From: Alviniconcha marisindica
Taxonomy: Eukaryota; Mollusca; Gastropoda; Provannidae
NCBI GenBank assembly: GCA_018857735.1
Contig: JABMCL010000338.1
Coordinates: 225,001 to 289,000 of the forward strand
Length of the DNA stretch: 64,000 bases
Direction: 5' to 3'
Part shown: piece by piece, positions 48,314-59,918 of the stretch
How positions within the stretch are numbered: position 1 is the stretch's first letter
How the letters are laid out: each line of letters starts with the position of its first letter
The notes under the pieces: generated by a model
What the model saw: the letters and a program-made list of their open reading frames with translations, nothing else
What the model was told of the DNA's origin: nothing
The model's database searches: none
Position numbers and translations under genes: made by a program

Positions 48314-48360
48314 AGAGGTGTAGGAGATAAAAGAGGGCAGGCTATAATCATGAGGGCTTA
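48314..48360 (+). repeat. Solitary monomer of the 52.2-53.1 kb array
   Basis: AGAGGTGTAGGAGATAAAAG, AGGGCAGGCTATAATCATG, AGGGCTTA matches units of the array at 52180-53102, 4 kb away. Confidence 0.75.
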
Positions 48361-48480
48361 ATGTGTAAAAGAGGTAACCTTTGTTGGTTAGTTGGTGGAC
48401 CGTAACGTTCCGTCAACCGCATGTGTAAAAGAGGTAACCTTTGTTGGTTAGTTGGTGGACCGTAACGTTCCGTCAACCGC
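48361..48480. repeat. Exact 60-bp tandem duplication
   Basis: Positions 48361-48420 and 48421-48480 are identical, beginning ATGTGTAAAAGAGGTAACC and ending CGTTCCGTCAACCGC. Zero divergence implies a very recent event or an assembly artefact. Confidence 0.95.
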
Positions 48481-48777
48481 ATAGGGCCACCTCAGCAAGC
48501 AAGACCGCGACATAATTAGGCCATTTTGAGTCAGGTAGAGCGTCATAGTGATTGCGAGGTGTTGGCAATGCTCTTCTCTATCTATGGTGCCTACCCAAAG
48601 TCTTGCAGACATCAAGCTTCTTCAGGTTATTTATATGCATTAACTAGCAACAGGTGTCGCGCCTCTTTTCGTCACGATCCTGCTTGTCTGCATGACAGTA
48701 ATATACAACTGCGTGACTTCTTGTTTGGGGATTTGTTTCGCATGCTACCAGGTCTTACTGTATGTATGTTTCAGGAA

Positions 48778-48779
<2 letters not shown>

Positions 48780-48835
<56 letters not shown>

Positions 48836-48882
48836 TGTGTGTGTGTGCGCGCGCGGGCGTGCGTGTGGGTGTGGGTGGGTGA
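48780..48882. repeat. TA then TG/GCGC microsatellite
   Basis: TA repeats at 48780-48831, TG repeats to 48846, then GCGC and GTGGGT variants. Confidence 0.95.
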
Positions 48883-50213
48883 TACACAGTGCGTCCAAGC
48901 TTAAAACTCCACCCCAACGGCTGTTTCATTAGTTTTCACTCAAGCAGCCACGGCCAGACCTGTTCCGCGACTTCCCCCAACAACAAAAGAGTAAGAACAA
49001 GGTGGGTTACTCAATCAGCCCGGCTTGCAACACTAACAAACCCTCACTCCCAATCCTCATTACTCTTTTCCCTTCAGTGCCCACATTCATGTCATGGCCA
49101 CCCTCCGCTCGACTCACAAGGCAAACGAAACCCTACGTAAAGTTACGTTTTCCCTCGCAACGCAAACAGACCCCCGTATTAAGCAAGGACCACTATCGCT
49201 GCTCTGCGCTCGTCGGCTGTCGGAGTGGCCGGGCTGGCCGAGTAAATAGGCAGCGGCTACAGTGAAAGGCTTGGGGAGGTGTGAAAGGAAAACACTTCTA
49301 TTCACACAGGTGTCGCGGCTGACGCTTAATTGGAGATTTGCCCGCTGCTGCTTTTGACAGCTCCGGACCTGTACAGGTAGAAAGGAGTGCATGATTGGTG
49401 TGGGGTGGAGGGCGGGGGTGGGGAGGACCAGACCGTGTGGTAAATACTGTTGCAAGGAGCAATTAGAACAAGAACAAGGGCCAGGGCCAATGCTGCAGAG
49501 AGTCAGTCCCTTCTCTCGGATTAGTCACGTTAATTGTCTAGCTGCTAGTGTCGGCTTGACAGCCCTGTACTCGTACATAGATAGCACTGTCAGGTGTAGT
49601 GCGGAACGCAGGTGGCGGAAGGCGGTCAATGTTGTAAGAACATTTTACGGCAATGCCGCCAGGTGTTCTTCAGTCCTCTCCCGATCTGGACACTCGGCCA
49701 ATTTGCAGGTGGTCTGACACGTCCACTTACATTAAGAAACACAAAGGAGTAGTGGTCACCGTAGAAGAAAGCAGTGTGACCTGATAGGCTGTAGGTGTCA
49801 GGTGTAACTGACTCCACTGGTGTAGATCTATAGAATCTTCTACGTTGCTTTGGGTGGTCCCTGTATCACGTAGGCCGTTGGTCTTATCAAGGGGAGTGGG
49901 TGAAAAGTGAAACAGTCGCGGCGTGCTACAAGCTGCTGTACGAGTACTCCGTCTTGGGCGTGCCCAGAACGCTTCTTCGGTTAAAACTGGGAAAGAAATC
50001 ACTCAACGAACGAGGATTTATGGCCATCCCGCGAAGCCGATCTCCACTGTTTCAACTAGTCTCTGGATCGGACCACAAACACCCCTCCGTCTGGCTAGCC
50101 CGCGGATAATAAAGGCCTTCTGAAGACGGAAAACAAATCCGTTTCTGGGTGCAACACTCATCGGCTTCCCCTTCCCCCCAGCCCCCTTCTTCCCACCGAC
50201 ATGACAGAACATC
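48883..50213. other. Non-coding stretch, no recognised gene
   Basis: Open frames of 108-113 residues (49114-49455 minus, 49391-49717 plus) overlap one another and have no recognisable domain. Confidence 0.45.

Positions 50214-50267
<54 letters not shown>
50214..50267. repeat. TG then GA microsatellite
   Basis: TG repeats to 50236, GA repeats to 50267. Confidence 0.95.
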
Positions 50268-50269
<2 letters not shown>

Positions 50270-50286
50270 TGGCTCTTCCGCTAAAT

Positions 50287-50374
50287 TCTTGCCAGTTTCA
50301 GTGTTGTTTTACGTCCACAGAAACCATAAGGCTTGTTAGAGACTTTCACACAGCTCAGCTTTGAATCTTGTCAG
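50287..50374 (-). mobile_element. 70-bp D-type one-core insertion, imperfect TSD
   Basis: TCTTGCCAG (50287-50295) and TCTTGTCAG (50366-50374) enclose 70 bp. The reverse complement is AAGCTGAGCTGTGTGAAAG, TCTCTAACAAGCCTTATGG, TTTCTGTGGACGTAAAAC. Relative to 53295-53395 the GTCGAGGTGGCCGTCC segment is deleted. Confidence 0.7.
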
Positions 50375-51005
50375 AGACTCTGATACTATTACACTGAAGC
50401 ATGGGAGTGGACAACTAAGACCAGCCGCAGCATGTGTAGAGCTGACTGAGCATCCAGCTTCTTGCTTTTCCAAGCACCAAGCACCCACCTTAGACCTCAG
50501 AATGATTGCCTACTATTAGTCTTATGTCAATCCCCAGGATAAGACGGACTGAGAGTGCCTGAAAGTGCCAGTCTCCTAGGTGTAGCCGGGGTAAGCCTAA
50601 CACGCTCCATTGTAGGGTGGTGGGCGAAGCGGGCGTGAAGTGGTTGTGGGTTTCATTGAGGTGCAGGTGGAGGCCCTTGAGACCAGCCGCGTCCGGCTCT
50701 GTGTTGACCACATTGTGTTGGCTTCACTGGCGCTGACCACCTCCACACAATGCACTTCACGCTCAAGGAATGTCGCCCGCAACACAGGGCATGAAGCCGG
50801 GTGGGAGTGGGGGTGGTGATGGGTGGTGGTTGGGGGTGTTTGTGTACCGGGATTGGGATTGATTCAGGTGATAAACATCAACATCCAACATCCAATAAAA
50901 ATGCTGTTGGTGGAACTATCAGGTAGCTAGCTGCGAAGATTGCAATGTTGACCAAAACGAGAAAGAAAATCACATTTACAGTTCAAAACATTGTGTTATA
51001 GATCT
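50375..51005. other. Non-coding stretch, no recognised feature
   Basis: GGTG-rich near 50800-50840. Nothing else. Confidence 0.4.
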
Positions 51006-51061
51006 GTACCACCAAAGTAAGTAAATATGGTGCTTAATGTCCACAGAAACCAGTACCACCA
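51006..51061 (-). mobile_element. 38-bp C-type insertion with perfect 9-bp TSD
   Basis: GTACCACCA at 51006-51014 and 51053-51061 encloses 38 bp. The reverse complement TGGTTTCTGTGGACATTAAG, CACCATATTTACTTACTT is only the last part of the shared 3' module, so it looks like an extremely 5'-truncated retroposon. Confidence 0.85.
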
Positions 51062-51339
51062 TGGTAACTGGGCGTTAGAATCGATTACCCATCTAGCCGC
51101 CAAGCCTTCTGATTGATTTGTACATGCCAACCGCTACCTCTTTCATATTCGTGTGTGTATGTGTGTGTGTGTCAGTTGGGGACTGGGAGAGATGGAATTA
51201 AGGATAGGTAGTAATATAATGATTCATTTTCTTTATATATTGCTGCTTCTCATATGGCACATGTACTTGTATATTATATTTTGTTAGTTGTTATAATGAT
51301 ATGTATTATGTTTGTGAAACTTAGAAAATGTTGGAGAAT
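51062..51339. other. AT-rich non-coding stretch
   Basis: Probably includes the unrecognised body of the element ending at 51413. Confidence 0.35.
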
Positions 51340-51413
51340 GTTGTAAAGCGCAGTGAGTTTGGGTACACCAGAGAATAGCGCTATACAAAAGTTATCTATT
51401 ATTATTTATTATT
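51340..51413 (+). mobile_element. CR1/L2-type 3' end remnant
   Basis: GTTGTAAAGCGCAGTGAG, TTTGGGTACACCAGAGAATAG, CGCTATACAAAAG then ATT repeats. AAAGCGC, GCGCTATA and an ATT tail are typical of CR1/L2-like 3' ends in many animals. Related ends lie at 47487-47546 and, decayed, at 58782-58826. Confidence 0.6.
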
Positions 51414-52179
51414 ACCTGCACAATTGAACAGTATAATGAAACTTCAGTTGATACTTCCAGTTCACAATACAAATAATTTTATATGTAACAAAAAAGTGAA
51501 CTCCTGATGAAGCCACTTTTGTTGTTGCACATCTAAGCTGTTCTGTTTCTTCAATGTATTGTTAGGAAGCATGTAGTCATGTGGCTTAAAACCAATGCAC
51601 CCCCCCAGAAAACAGACTGCTGGTAGTACTGACAACGCTGTGGAGCGGTGACACTGGACTGGACGGACGGTCTGCTTCCCGCCCCCGCCTACATCTGCTC
51701 TACTTTGATCATTCAGGGCCGACTGCTTGTTTACTCGAGAGCCTTTCTGTTCAGCGACTTTTCTCGGTCACTGTAAACTCTGCGGAGAACCTTAGCTTCA
51801 AGGAACAGCTGCTGACGGTGACTGGTCCAGTAACGGTAAAGCTGAAACAGTCACACTGCCCCAACTGCTCAAACTGGCCGGAGTTTGTTTTTGTTGATCG
51901 TCAAAACAGTCAGGGGCTTCTTGACCCGCGAACATCAGATCATGTCCGACATCTAAGCGACCAGTCATCGGCCATGAGCACGAGCTTCAGCTGAAGGGTA
52001 CGGGAGGTGAAGTAATAATGTTTAATAAACCTGCAGACTCCACACAATAGTGAGATTCTCTTCTATGAGCTAGCTTTGATCTCTGTGCAGTACACTCAGC
52101 CGTGTTGGGAACATGAAGAGAGTCAGTGACGTGGATGATCAGAAATGTGACTCAAGTCAGGTGCAGCCAAAGGGCGTTA
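51414..52179. other. Non-coding stretch, no recognised feature
   Basis: Nothing recognised. Confidence 0.4.
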
Positions 52180-53102
52180 GTTGTAGAAGGTAAGAAGGCT
52201 GTGGAATGGTGAGGATAGGTGCTGGACTCAACAAGGGGGTGGGGTAGTGAGAGAATGAGGAGGGGGTGGAGAAGAGAAAGAAAGAAGCAGGGGTGAGATG
52301 ATGGGGGCCGGGCGGATGATTTAGGAGATAAAAATGGGGTGGAATGACGAGGGCAGAAAGGGTGGAGTTGATGACGGCGGAATTTGTACGACATGAGAGT
52401 GCCCGGAGGGCAGGTGTAGGAGATAAGAAGGGGCGGGACGATGAGAGATAGGCCGAAACAAGAAGGTGCGTGACCATGAGGTCTGTAAGGTGTAGGAGAC
52501 AAAAACGAGTGGGAGGGTGAGAGTGTAAGGTGTAGGGAATAAGAAGGGGTATAATGATGAGGGTTTAAATTGTGGGAGATAAGAAGGGGGTATACTAATG
52601 AAGACATGCATAGGAGATAAGGGGCGGGGCGATGAGGGCTTAAGAGAAGATGGAGTTAAGAAGGTGATCACGAGATCTTTGAGGTGTAGGAGACTTGAAC
52701 CATTCTGTGATGTAGGAGATAAGGTAGGGCATAATAATGAGGGCTTCAGTTGTGGGAGATAAGAGGGGCAGGCGTAGGAGATCAGGGGCGGGGCGATGAG
52801 GGCTTAAGAGAAGATGGAGATAAGAAGGTACATGATCACGAGATCAAGAGGCGGGAACGAATCTGAGGTGTAGGAGATAAGATAAGGTATAGTAATGAGG
52901 GCTTAAGGTGTGAGCGATAACAAAGGGGGTATAATAACGGCGGCAGGTATAGGAGATAAGGTGCGGGGCGATGAGGGCTTACGGTGCTGGAGATAAGAAG
53001 GGCTATGATCATGAGGGCTTTAAGGTATAGGAAGCCAACAAGGGCCGGTAGGACGAGTGTGTCAGGTGTGGGAGATAAGAGGGAGGTGGGCTGATGAGGG
53101 CC
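52180..53102. repeat. Degenerate minisatellite, about 920 bp
   Basis: Units of roughly 40-60 bp sharing GGTGTAGGAGATAAGAAGG, GGCGGGACGATGAGGGC and TTAAG. Unit length and order vary strongly. Open minus frames of 100-150 residues are repeat by-products. Confidence 0.9.
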
Positions 53103-53285
53103 CTGGTGACAGATGCCAGGCATCAAGACCTCAGTGACACGGGTAAACAAGGGAAAATTCATTTCGTTGGCTACCACCAGGCGTGGAGCGAAGCCGGAGC
53201 TTTCGGGGGCTCACTGCTCTGTTTGCCAATAGCAATACTCGTGATAACGTTGCATGAGCGCTGATATTTATTGAAGTGTCGCACT

Positions 53286-53404
53286 TCTTGTTCTATCAGA
53301 GCTCAGGAGCTGTGTGAAAGTCGAGGTGGACGTCCTGGGCTCCCGTCCCTAATAAGCCTACGGTTTCTGTGGACGTAAAGCGACACTTCAACCAATCTTG
53401 TTCT
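53286..53404 (+). mobile_element. 101-bp D-type one-core insertion, 9-bp TSD
   Basis: TCTTGTTCT at 53286-53294 and 53396-53404 encloses CTCAGGAGCTGTGTGAAAG, TCGAGGTGGACGTCCTGG, GTCCCTAATAAGCCTACGG, TTTCTGTGGACGTAAAGC, GACACTTCAACCAA. It carries a single core, unlike 12051-12226. Confidence 0.85.
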
Positions 53405-53519
<115 letters not shown>

Positions 53520-53635
53520 ATTCGTAAGCACGCGCGTGCACACGTGTAAACCCTACGTTCATGTCTTTACGCTCACGCACACCCAGCAAAACCCGTGCAC
53601 TCAAACATCAATAATTGGTTCTTTTCGACACCTCC

Positions 53636-53690
53636 AACTCCCCCTTCCCATCCTCCCCCCCCCCCCCCCCCCCCTCCCCCCTCCGCCCCC
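53636..53690. repeat. C-rich run
   Basis: C run near 53657-53674 with C-rich flanks. Confidence 0.9.
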
Positions 53691-54803
53691 AACCCCGTTC
53701 CCCGCTTCTCTTCAACCCCCAAAGTTTCGACGAATGAGGATCGGTCTCTCGTGAGTGTGTCTCTCGACAAGAGATCGGCTCAGGTGTACCCACTGAGAGG
53801 TATTGGAGGGATTAACACTTGGCTAGCACTTTCCAACACCTCTATTGCACGGCTGGAGGGACGGGAGGGGAGGGGAGGGGGACATGGAGGGCAAGGGGGG
53901 AGGGTGGGGGGCGGGTAGGGGGAAGACGAGCTGTCAGTACAGGCGAGCAGGCATTGCGATGGGTGGCAGTGGCGCTACCTCGCTCCGAGCCAGACTGCCT
54001 CGCGGACTGATACACGCTGATCAGAGGTGACAAGTTAGTTTGTCAGATCACTGCCTCGCTTATCGGATACCATCTCGCTTGTGTTGGGGAGGCAGAGATC
54101 TCTTCATAATCTCCTCTCATTTCTTCACATAGACGGCTGGGGCGCGGCGTTGTGTTTCGCCGTAACTGATACCCACCTGCTTGGCAGTGGGAGGTGTAAC
54201 TGAATTATGCTGCTTGTGATGAGTTATTATAAAGGCAGTTATTATAAAGGCAGTTAAAAGGAACCCTGTATTTTATTGTGTTTTTCGCTCGGACAGTCGG
54301 CAGTCGAAATACACACCACAAAAATATTTTCCTTTTCTTTTTTAATTATGAGGACATAAAATAGTGAATGGATTAAAATATTTTTTACAGGGGTTTAATT
54401 TTATAAAGACCAGCGTTTTCACATTCAAGAATAAATTCATTTTTGCTCAACAAAATAACCCGTGAACACTGACATCGGCCTTATCGAGCGTAGAAACTAA
54501 AATGTATCAAAACTGAGTCAATCTAGAAGAGTGTGTTGTTGGTATTGTTGGTTAAAAATGTGATTGTGACGATGATCTTGTGGAAATTCAAGCCATTTGG
54601 AGTACCAATTTCCAACGGTGGATAACCGGATTACCCGGGATTAACAGGATACTACTGTCAACTTTCAAGCTGTCGGGGATACACAGGATTACCATCACGG
54701 TGCCAATGTCTCCCCACAGAGATCAAAGGTAAGCATGAATCTCACTAGCACGCCAAACTACAGCAAGAAACACCTCTGGTACAAAGACCATGAGAATAAA
54801 CGA

Positions 54804-54811
<8 letters not shown>
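53691..54811. other. Non-coding stretch with minor duplication
   Basis: G-rich 53860-53930. TTATTATAAAGGCAG is tandemly doubled at 54224-54255. AT-rich from 54260. Confidence 0.5.
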
Positions 54812-54866
<55 letters not shown>

Positions 54867-54907
54867 TGTGTGTGCGCGTGCTTGTTCGTGTGTATACATG
54901 TGTGCAC

Positions 54908-54978
<71 letters not shown>

Positions 54979-54990
54979 TGTGGCATGTTC

Positions 54991-55043
<53 letters not shown>
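54812..55043. repeat. Compound TG microsatellite
   Basis: TG repeats with GCGC, TATACATG and GGTG interruptions. Confidence 0.95.
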
Positions 55044-55048
<5 letters not shown>

Positions 55049-55914
55049 TTAAATTGACGGATAATGACTGAAATTGGTTGTTTGGTTAACTGTTCGGTTG
55101 AATGATAGGTTAATTACCTAAATATTCTCCTTTACCCTCAACCAGGCAACCAGATTCATCACTGAGTTAAGCAGTCCAATCAGTGGAATACCGAACTAAT
55201 CAACCAAACTAGTCTGTCAAACAACTAGTGAATCCATGCTCGGAGAGGTGCAAAAATATAATACTAATACTTCTATTCACATCGGTCTCTGCCGCTAACG
55301 CTTAAAAAAACACACAATCGATTGCAGGCGATCAGTCTTTACACTCGTTAGTCCTCAGCGTCTGTCCTTTAAGCCCTTTGTCGTGACCCCAATCGGGAAC
55401 AGTTGAAAGATCGGGAACAGTTGAAAGGTCTGACAGGGAACAGTTGAAAGGTCTGACAGACCTCGCATCAGCGCATCAAGCAGCACAAGCGCAGTTGACG
55501 AAAACGTCGACAAGACGACAATAGACAAACACGGCTGTGCATAGAAAAGCCCCCGAGCGTGGCCAGAAACACGACACACGATGCCAGCAATAAAACACAT
55601 TTCCACACAGCTCGGATTCCGCCTTCCCAGATCGGTGCTCGGCGAAACGCTTGACGCAGGAAGGAGGTCCGATTGTCCAATCGTCCGATACATGACGCTA
55701 ATGTCAGCGAAACACAGGGGGGTCTGTGGTGAGGTGCGTTTCGGAAGACGTTCCAACTTTTTTGTTGCGCGCCTTTCGCTTCGAGTTGTTACTTGCGGTT
55801 TTGTGGACTTGCCGGTCCCCCGAGGTGGATGGACAATGACCCGCTGGCGTGTTTCGTCTTCAGGCAGTGACTGAATATTCGTACCTAATTATTTCACATG
55901 ACTTCCGCCATCAT
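55044..55914. other. Non-coding stretch, no recognised gene
   Basis: GGGAACAGTTGAAAG recurs three times with irregular spacing near 55396-55455. The 133-residue minus frame at 55355-55756 has no recognisable domain. Confidence 0.45.
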
Positions 55915-56013
55915 CTTCAAATGTTGCTTTAAGTCCACACAGACCATTTGGACTTTTAGGGGCGGGAGCCCAGGACGGCCACCTCGACTTTCACACAGCT
56001 CCTGAGCTTCAAA
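55915..56013 (-). mobile_element. 85-bp D-type one-core insertion, 7-bp TSD
   Basis: CTTCAAA at 55915-55921 and 56007-56013. The reverse complement is GCTCAGGAGCTGTGTGAAAG, TCGAGGTGGCCGTCCTGG, GCCCCTAAAAGTCC, TGTGTGGACTTAAAGCAAC. Confidence 0.75.
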
Positions 56014-56153
56014 ACTTCCACCCGCAACGTTAGGAACTATATAGACCCGATAGCACGCCTCTGTTGCAGCTGGCTTGCGTCTGAAAGTCACCGGATTTCC
56101 CATGTGAATCCTCTCCACTGGTCTTCATTTTGGGATCTTCTCCTCCACGCCCC

Positions 56154-56335
56154 CGGAAAAAAAGAAGAAAAAGAAAGAAAAAGAAAGTGAAGAAGAAGAA
56201 AAAAGAGAAGAGAAGAAGAAAAAGAAGACACACAAAAAAAGGGGGGGGCGGCGGGGGGGGGGGGGGGGGGGGGTGAAGACACAGTAGAAGAAGGGGAGAA
56301 AGAAAGGGGGAACAAAAAGAAAGAAGAGAAGCCCG
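56154..56335. repeat. Purine-only tract: GA/A-rich with G run
   Basis: Almost pure purine for 180 bases, with a G run at about 56241-56272. Confidence 0.9.
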
Positions 56336-56929
56336 TATTCATCTCAAAATGGTACGTGAAAGCACGATTATTGCCGAACAACAAGGAAGCTGGATTTGTG
56401 GGAATATCAGTTTCTGAGCGTCGCTGATTGGATCGCTGATTAAGTGTGAGACAGAGGGGCGCGTTACAGAAATGGCCATGATGTCGGATTGTGCTTTGGC
56501 CGATATCCTGATCAGCGCCGCTCCTCTGTGTTGGATACTGTAGTTGGTATTAAGTAGTGTTCATGTGCTAATGTCAGTGTAGGTGTTAATGAGCCTCATC
56601 TGCTAGGCATAGATGCAGCTGACGCCGAGACAGTGACACGCTGGTACATAGTGAGTGTGACTTCACTGACGCTGATACCGACTTGAGACAGTCAGCTTCG
56701 CTCTGCTAAGTGCCATACTGTCATAGTGCCAACACCCCTGCAATAGGCTGTAACGCAAGCCCAGCATTAACTGTTTCAACAGTCCAGGCATAAATCGGGG
56801 TTGTTGCTGTTGGTTTTCAGTGAAACAGCAAAAACTAGCGACATCATTGCTGCCTATTGCTACGCTTGATTACCACTGCCCGTCTCAGTTCTGGTGACGG
56901 CATTGTCGCATTGGGTATAGTTCCCCCAC
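56336..56929. other. Non-coding stretch, no recognised feature
   Basis: Nothing recognised. Confidence 0.4.
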
Positions 56930-56966
56930 GCCTCCCCCCCCCCCCCCCCCCCCCCCCCCCTCCCCC
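56930..56966. repeat. C run
   Basis: About 30 C with one T near each end. Confidence 0.95.
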
Positions 56967-57164
56967 AGCACCTCCTGGGGTCTGGGTCCCCGCCAGTACC
57001 TTTCGTGGATAATTGGGCAAGAATATATATACAAGTCTGACTTCGGCATAGGTTTCTTTCAACAGTAACAAAATATATTTTATGGCGATTAAAAAAAATG
57101 TTTTGTTTGTTTAATATAGCTAGTCTGTGAATAGGTTCTTTAAATTAAGTGTGCCGACTTTGGA

Positions 57165-57715
57165 ATATCCGTAACCAACGTAAAGTAAGAGAGACAAGAC
57201 AGGACAGAACGTCCGTAACCGACGTAAAGTAAGAGAGAAAAGACAGGACAGAACGTCCGTAACCGACGTAAATTAAGAGAGACAAGACAGGACAGCGTCC
57301 GTAACCGACGTAAAGTAAGAGAGAAAAGACAGGACAGAACGTCCGTAACCGACGTAAAGTAAGAGAGACAAGACAGAACGGCTGTAACCGACGTAAAGTA
57401 AGAGAGAAAAGACAGAACGTCCGTAACCGACGTAAAGTAAGAGAGACAGGACAGGACAGAACGTCCGTTACCGACGTAAAGTAAGAGAGACAAGTCAGGA
57501 CAGAGCGTCTATAACCGACTAAAAGCAAGAGAGACAAGATATAATGTCCGTAACCGACGTAAAGCAAGAAAGACAAGACAGGATAGAACGTTTGTAACCG
57601 ACGTAAAACAAGACAGACAAGACAGAATGTCTGTAACCGACCTAAAGCAAGAGAGACAAGACAAGACAAGACACAATTTTCATAACCGACCTAAAGCAAG
57701 AGAGACAAGACATAA
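57165..57715. repeat. 44-bp minisatellite, about 13 copies
   Basis: Unit GTCCGTAACCGACGTAAAGT, AAGAGAGACAAGACAGGAC, AGAAC, varying from 39 to 48 bp through loss or gain of ACAGG/ACAAG blocks. Right-hand units are the most diverged. Frames of 117-174 residues with LRRLRT repeats are by-products. Confidence 0.95.
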
Positions 57716-59333
57716 TGTCTACGTAAAACAATTAACAATACTGATAAATCTTCCAACTTTATTTTAACGCACTTTAACTTACCGATTTTTTTTGATCCAA
57801 AGTTTAAAATGATCGCGACTTTGCGGTCAAACAATATTCTGTTTGTACATTTTGTAACAACGTCACTCATTAATTTTCTTTCATCGATTTCTATTGGGTA
57901 ACATAAATTAGTGATGAAAGTATATCAGTGGCAATAACTGTAGTTTCTGGAGCGTCAGACAAACCAATTTATAGAAGAGGCGAAAAATAATTAAATGTAT
58001 AATACGGTGGAGTGGGCTAACGCTTGATTATGAAACAATAATTACAGAATCCACGAAAACTCCGAGGAGGCAGTTATGTATATAATATGGAAAATCATAA
58101 TGATATGGGGAGAAGAGGAGGTAGAAAGTGGAACTGTTTGTTTGCCAGTTTTGTTCTGATCGTGGGTTCTGACCGCTGGAGCGTCTTCAGAAGGTCTGCT
58201 GCTTTCTGTGACTGCGCGTTGCGTTGTCAGTGTTGCACCAATCACCCAAGCCCCGCCGAGCGGCCTTATTTGGTTTAAACAAGAATGTACGAAATAAAGA
58301 GACAATGAAAACTTCATGAGCTCACCAACAAACTTGTGGCCTATACGCGGTGAGCTCATTTACATACATGTTCAAAAGGAAACACAAATGAATGGCGGAC
58401 GAACAATTCGAAATGAATTCTAGCTTTACAAAACCGACAATAACAATATGACAAAAACAACAACAACAACAAACAAACAAACAAAACAACAACAACAAAA
58501 TAGAGAAAACAAAGAAAAAAAATCACTAGGAAACAGTCAAAACAAGTTTGAGTAAAACCAGTGTCAGGTAGACAGCCTTATTTCAGTTTGTCTTGGCCCC
58601 TTAGTGAATAGCCACAAGTGATCTTGTGATGGCTGTCTTCGTCTGAGTGTCTGTCCTTGTGTTGGTCAAGATACATGACGTTTGAGTGTGTGGCACCAGC
58701 TAAACAGCGCTCTAACCACTTCCATGGATAATCAAAACGCGCTGTGTAAAGCTACTCTCACTCATTCAGAGTCGCATACGACTAGAGCGCGGTGGGTTTG
58801 CTCGGAAGCAAAGAATAGCGCTATAGTTGCCACTGTGAGACACTTAGGGCTTTTCTCGAGATGAGGCGCTCAACAGGTGTTCATAATTATAAATTAAATA
58901 ACTGTCCAGTCAGCCGTAAAGGTCTATTTCTTCAAATTACAATTATACGTCTGATTCACCGTTCATGACACACTTCACTCATATTTGACGAGAGTTGGGG
59001 GACAAATGAAAGTGAATGAACTGGGAAGGCAGACGTAGGCAAAACAGAATCTTTGCATTCTGACCTATTCCAGGCACAGATAGCTATAGAAAATTCTTTT
59101 TTAACGCCCAGTCAATTAGTCAGGAGACAGAAGAAGGAACCTTTGAGCGCTGGCTGTCGACATTGTTTCACATTTTCCCCTTCAGGGATTTGTGAACACC
59201 ATAGTTATGGCATGCATGATGTTTTCTTGCATGAGAAAATATAGGCATGAAATACTGTCAATTGTAGCAGTTGGAGAAGAAATGCGAACACAACTATAAT
59301 ATGACGGACTGAACGACAATGTCACAATACGTC

Positions 59334-59336
<3 letters not shown>
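57716..59336. other. AT-rich non-coding stretch
   Basis: AAC-rich 58460-58500. CCAGTCAGCCGTAAAGG at 58908 and TTAACGCCCAGTCAATT at 59101 are B-type module fragments in minus orientation. AGAATAGCGCTATAG near 58812 is a decayed CR1/L2-like end. Confidence 0.5.

Positions 59337-59370
<34 letters not shown>
59337..59370. repeat. TG microsatellite
   Basis: Pure TG repeats. Confidence 0.95.
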
Positions 59371-59371
<1 letters not shown>

Positions 59372-59818
59372 CCGCGGGGAGGCGGGGGGTGTAAGCGTAA
59401 GTCTAAACTGAAATGACAGAATAAACAAAAATACCACAAAATGTAGTCGATTCAAAAGTGTCGCTCCCAGGGAACACAACACTTACCCAACTCCCTCCCA
59501 CCCCTGACGACCCACACACCCCCGAACAAAAATATTGCTTCTTCTTTCTTCTGCAGTTCGCTCCTGGTGGTGAATTGAACTGCGGGAGGGAGAAGGTGCG
59601 AAAAGCAGGACATAATACAGCAATTTGTTGTCAACAAAACGAGCACGCCCTCAGCGGGCCGGGGAGCAGAAAAAAAACCGACAACAAGCAGTCAGGCTGT
59701 AGGTGAACGTAATCACTGGCTTTCCGTTCCTGTTTACCACCGATAGGTGTGCCAGTGGGAAACCTCGCACCTCCCCCACACTACACCCCCGGACTGTTCA
59801 TTAATCTGTAAAACGACA

Positions 59819-59821
<3 letters not shown>
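59371..59821. other. Non-coding stretch, no recognised feature
   Basis: Nothing recognised. Confidence 0.4.
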
Positions 59822-59862
<41 letters not shown>

Positions 59863-59918
59863 CTGTCTGTCTGTCTGTCTGTCTGCGTCTTTGTGTCTGT
59901 GCGTGTGTGTGTGTGTGG
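59822..59918. repeat. GA, TCTG and TG microsatellite
   Basis: GA repeats to 59860, TCTG repeats to 59886, then a short TG tract. Confidence 0.9.

Noticed and set aside
53090..53120. Hammerhead ribozyme at GGGCTGATGAGGGCCC
   Set aside because: No GAAA follows the putative stem; it is part of the minisatellite unit.
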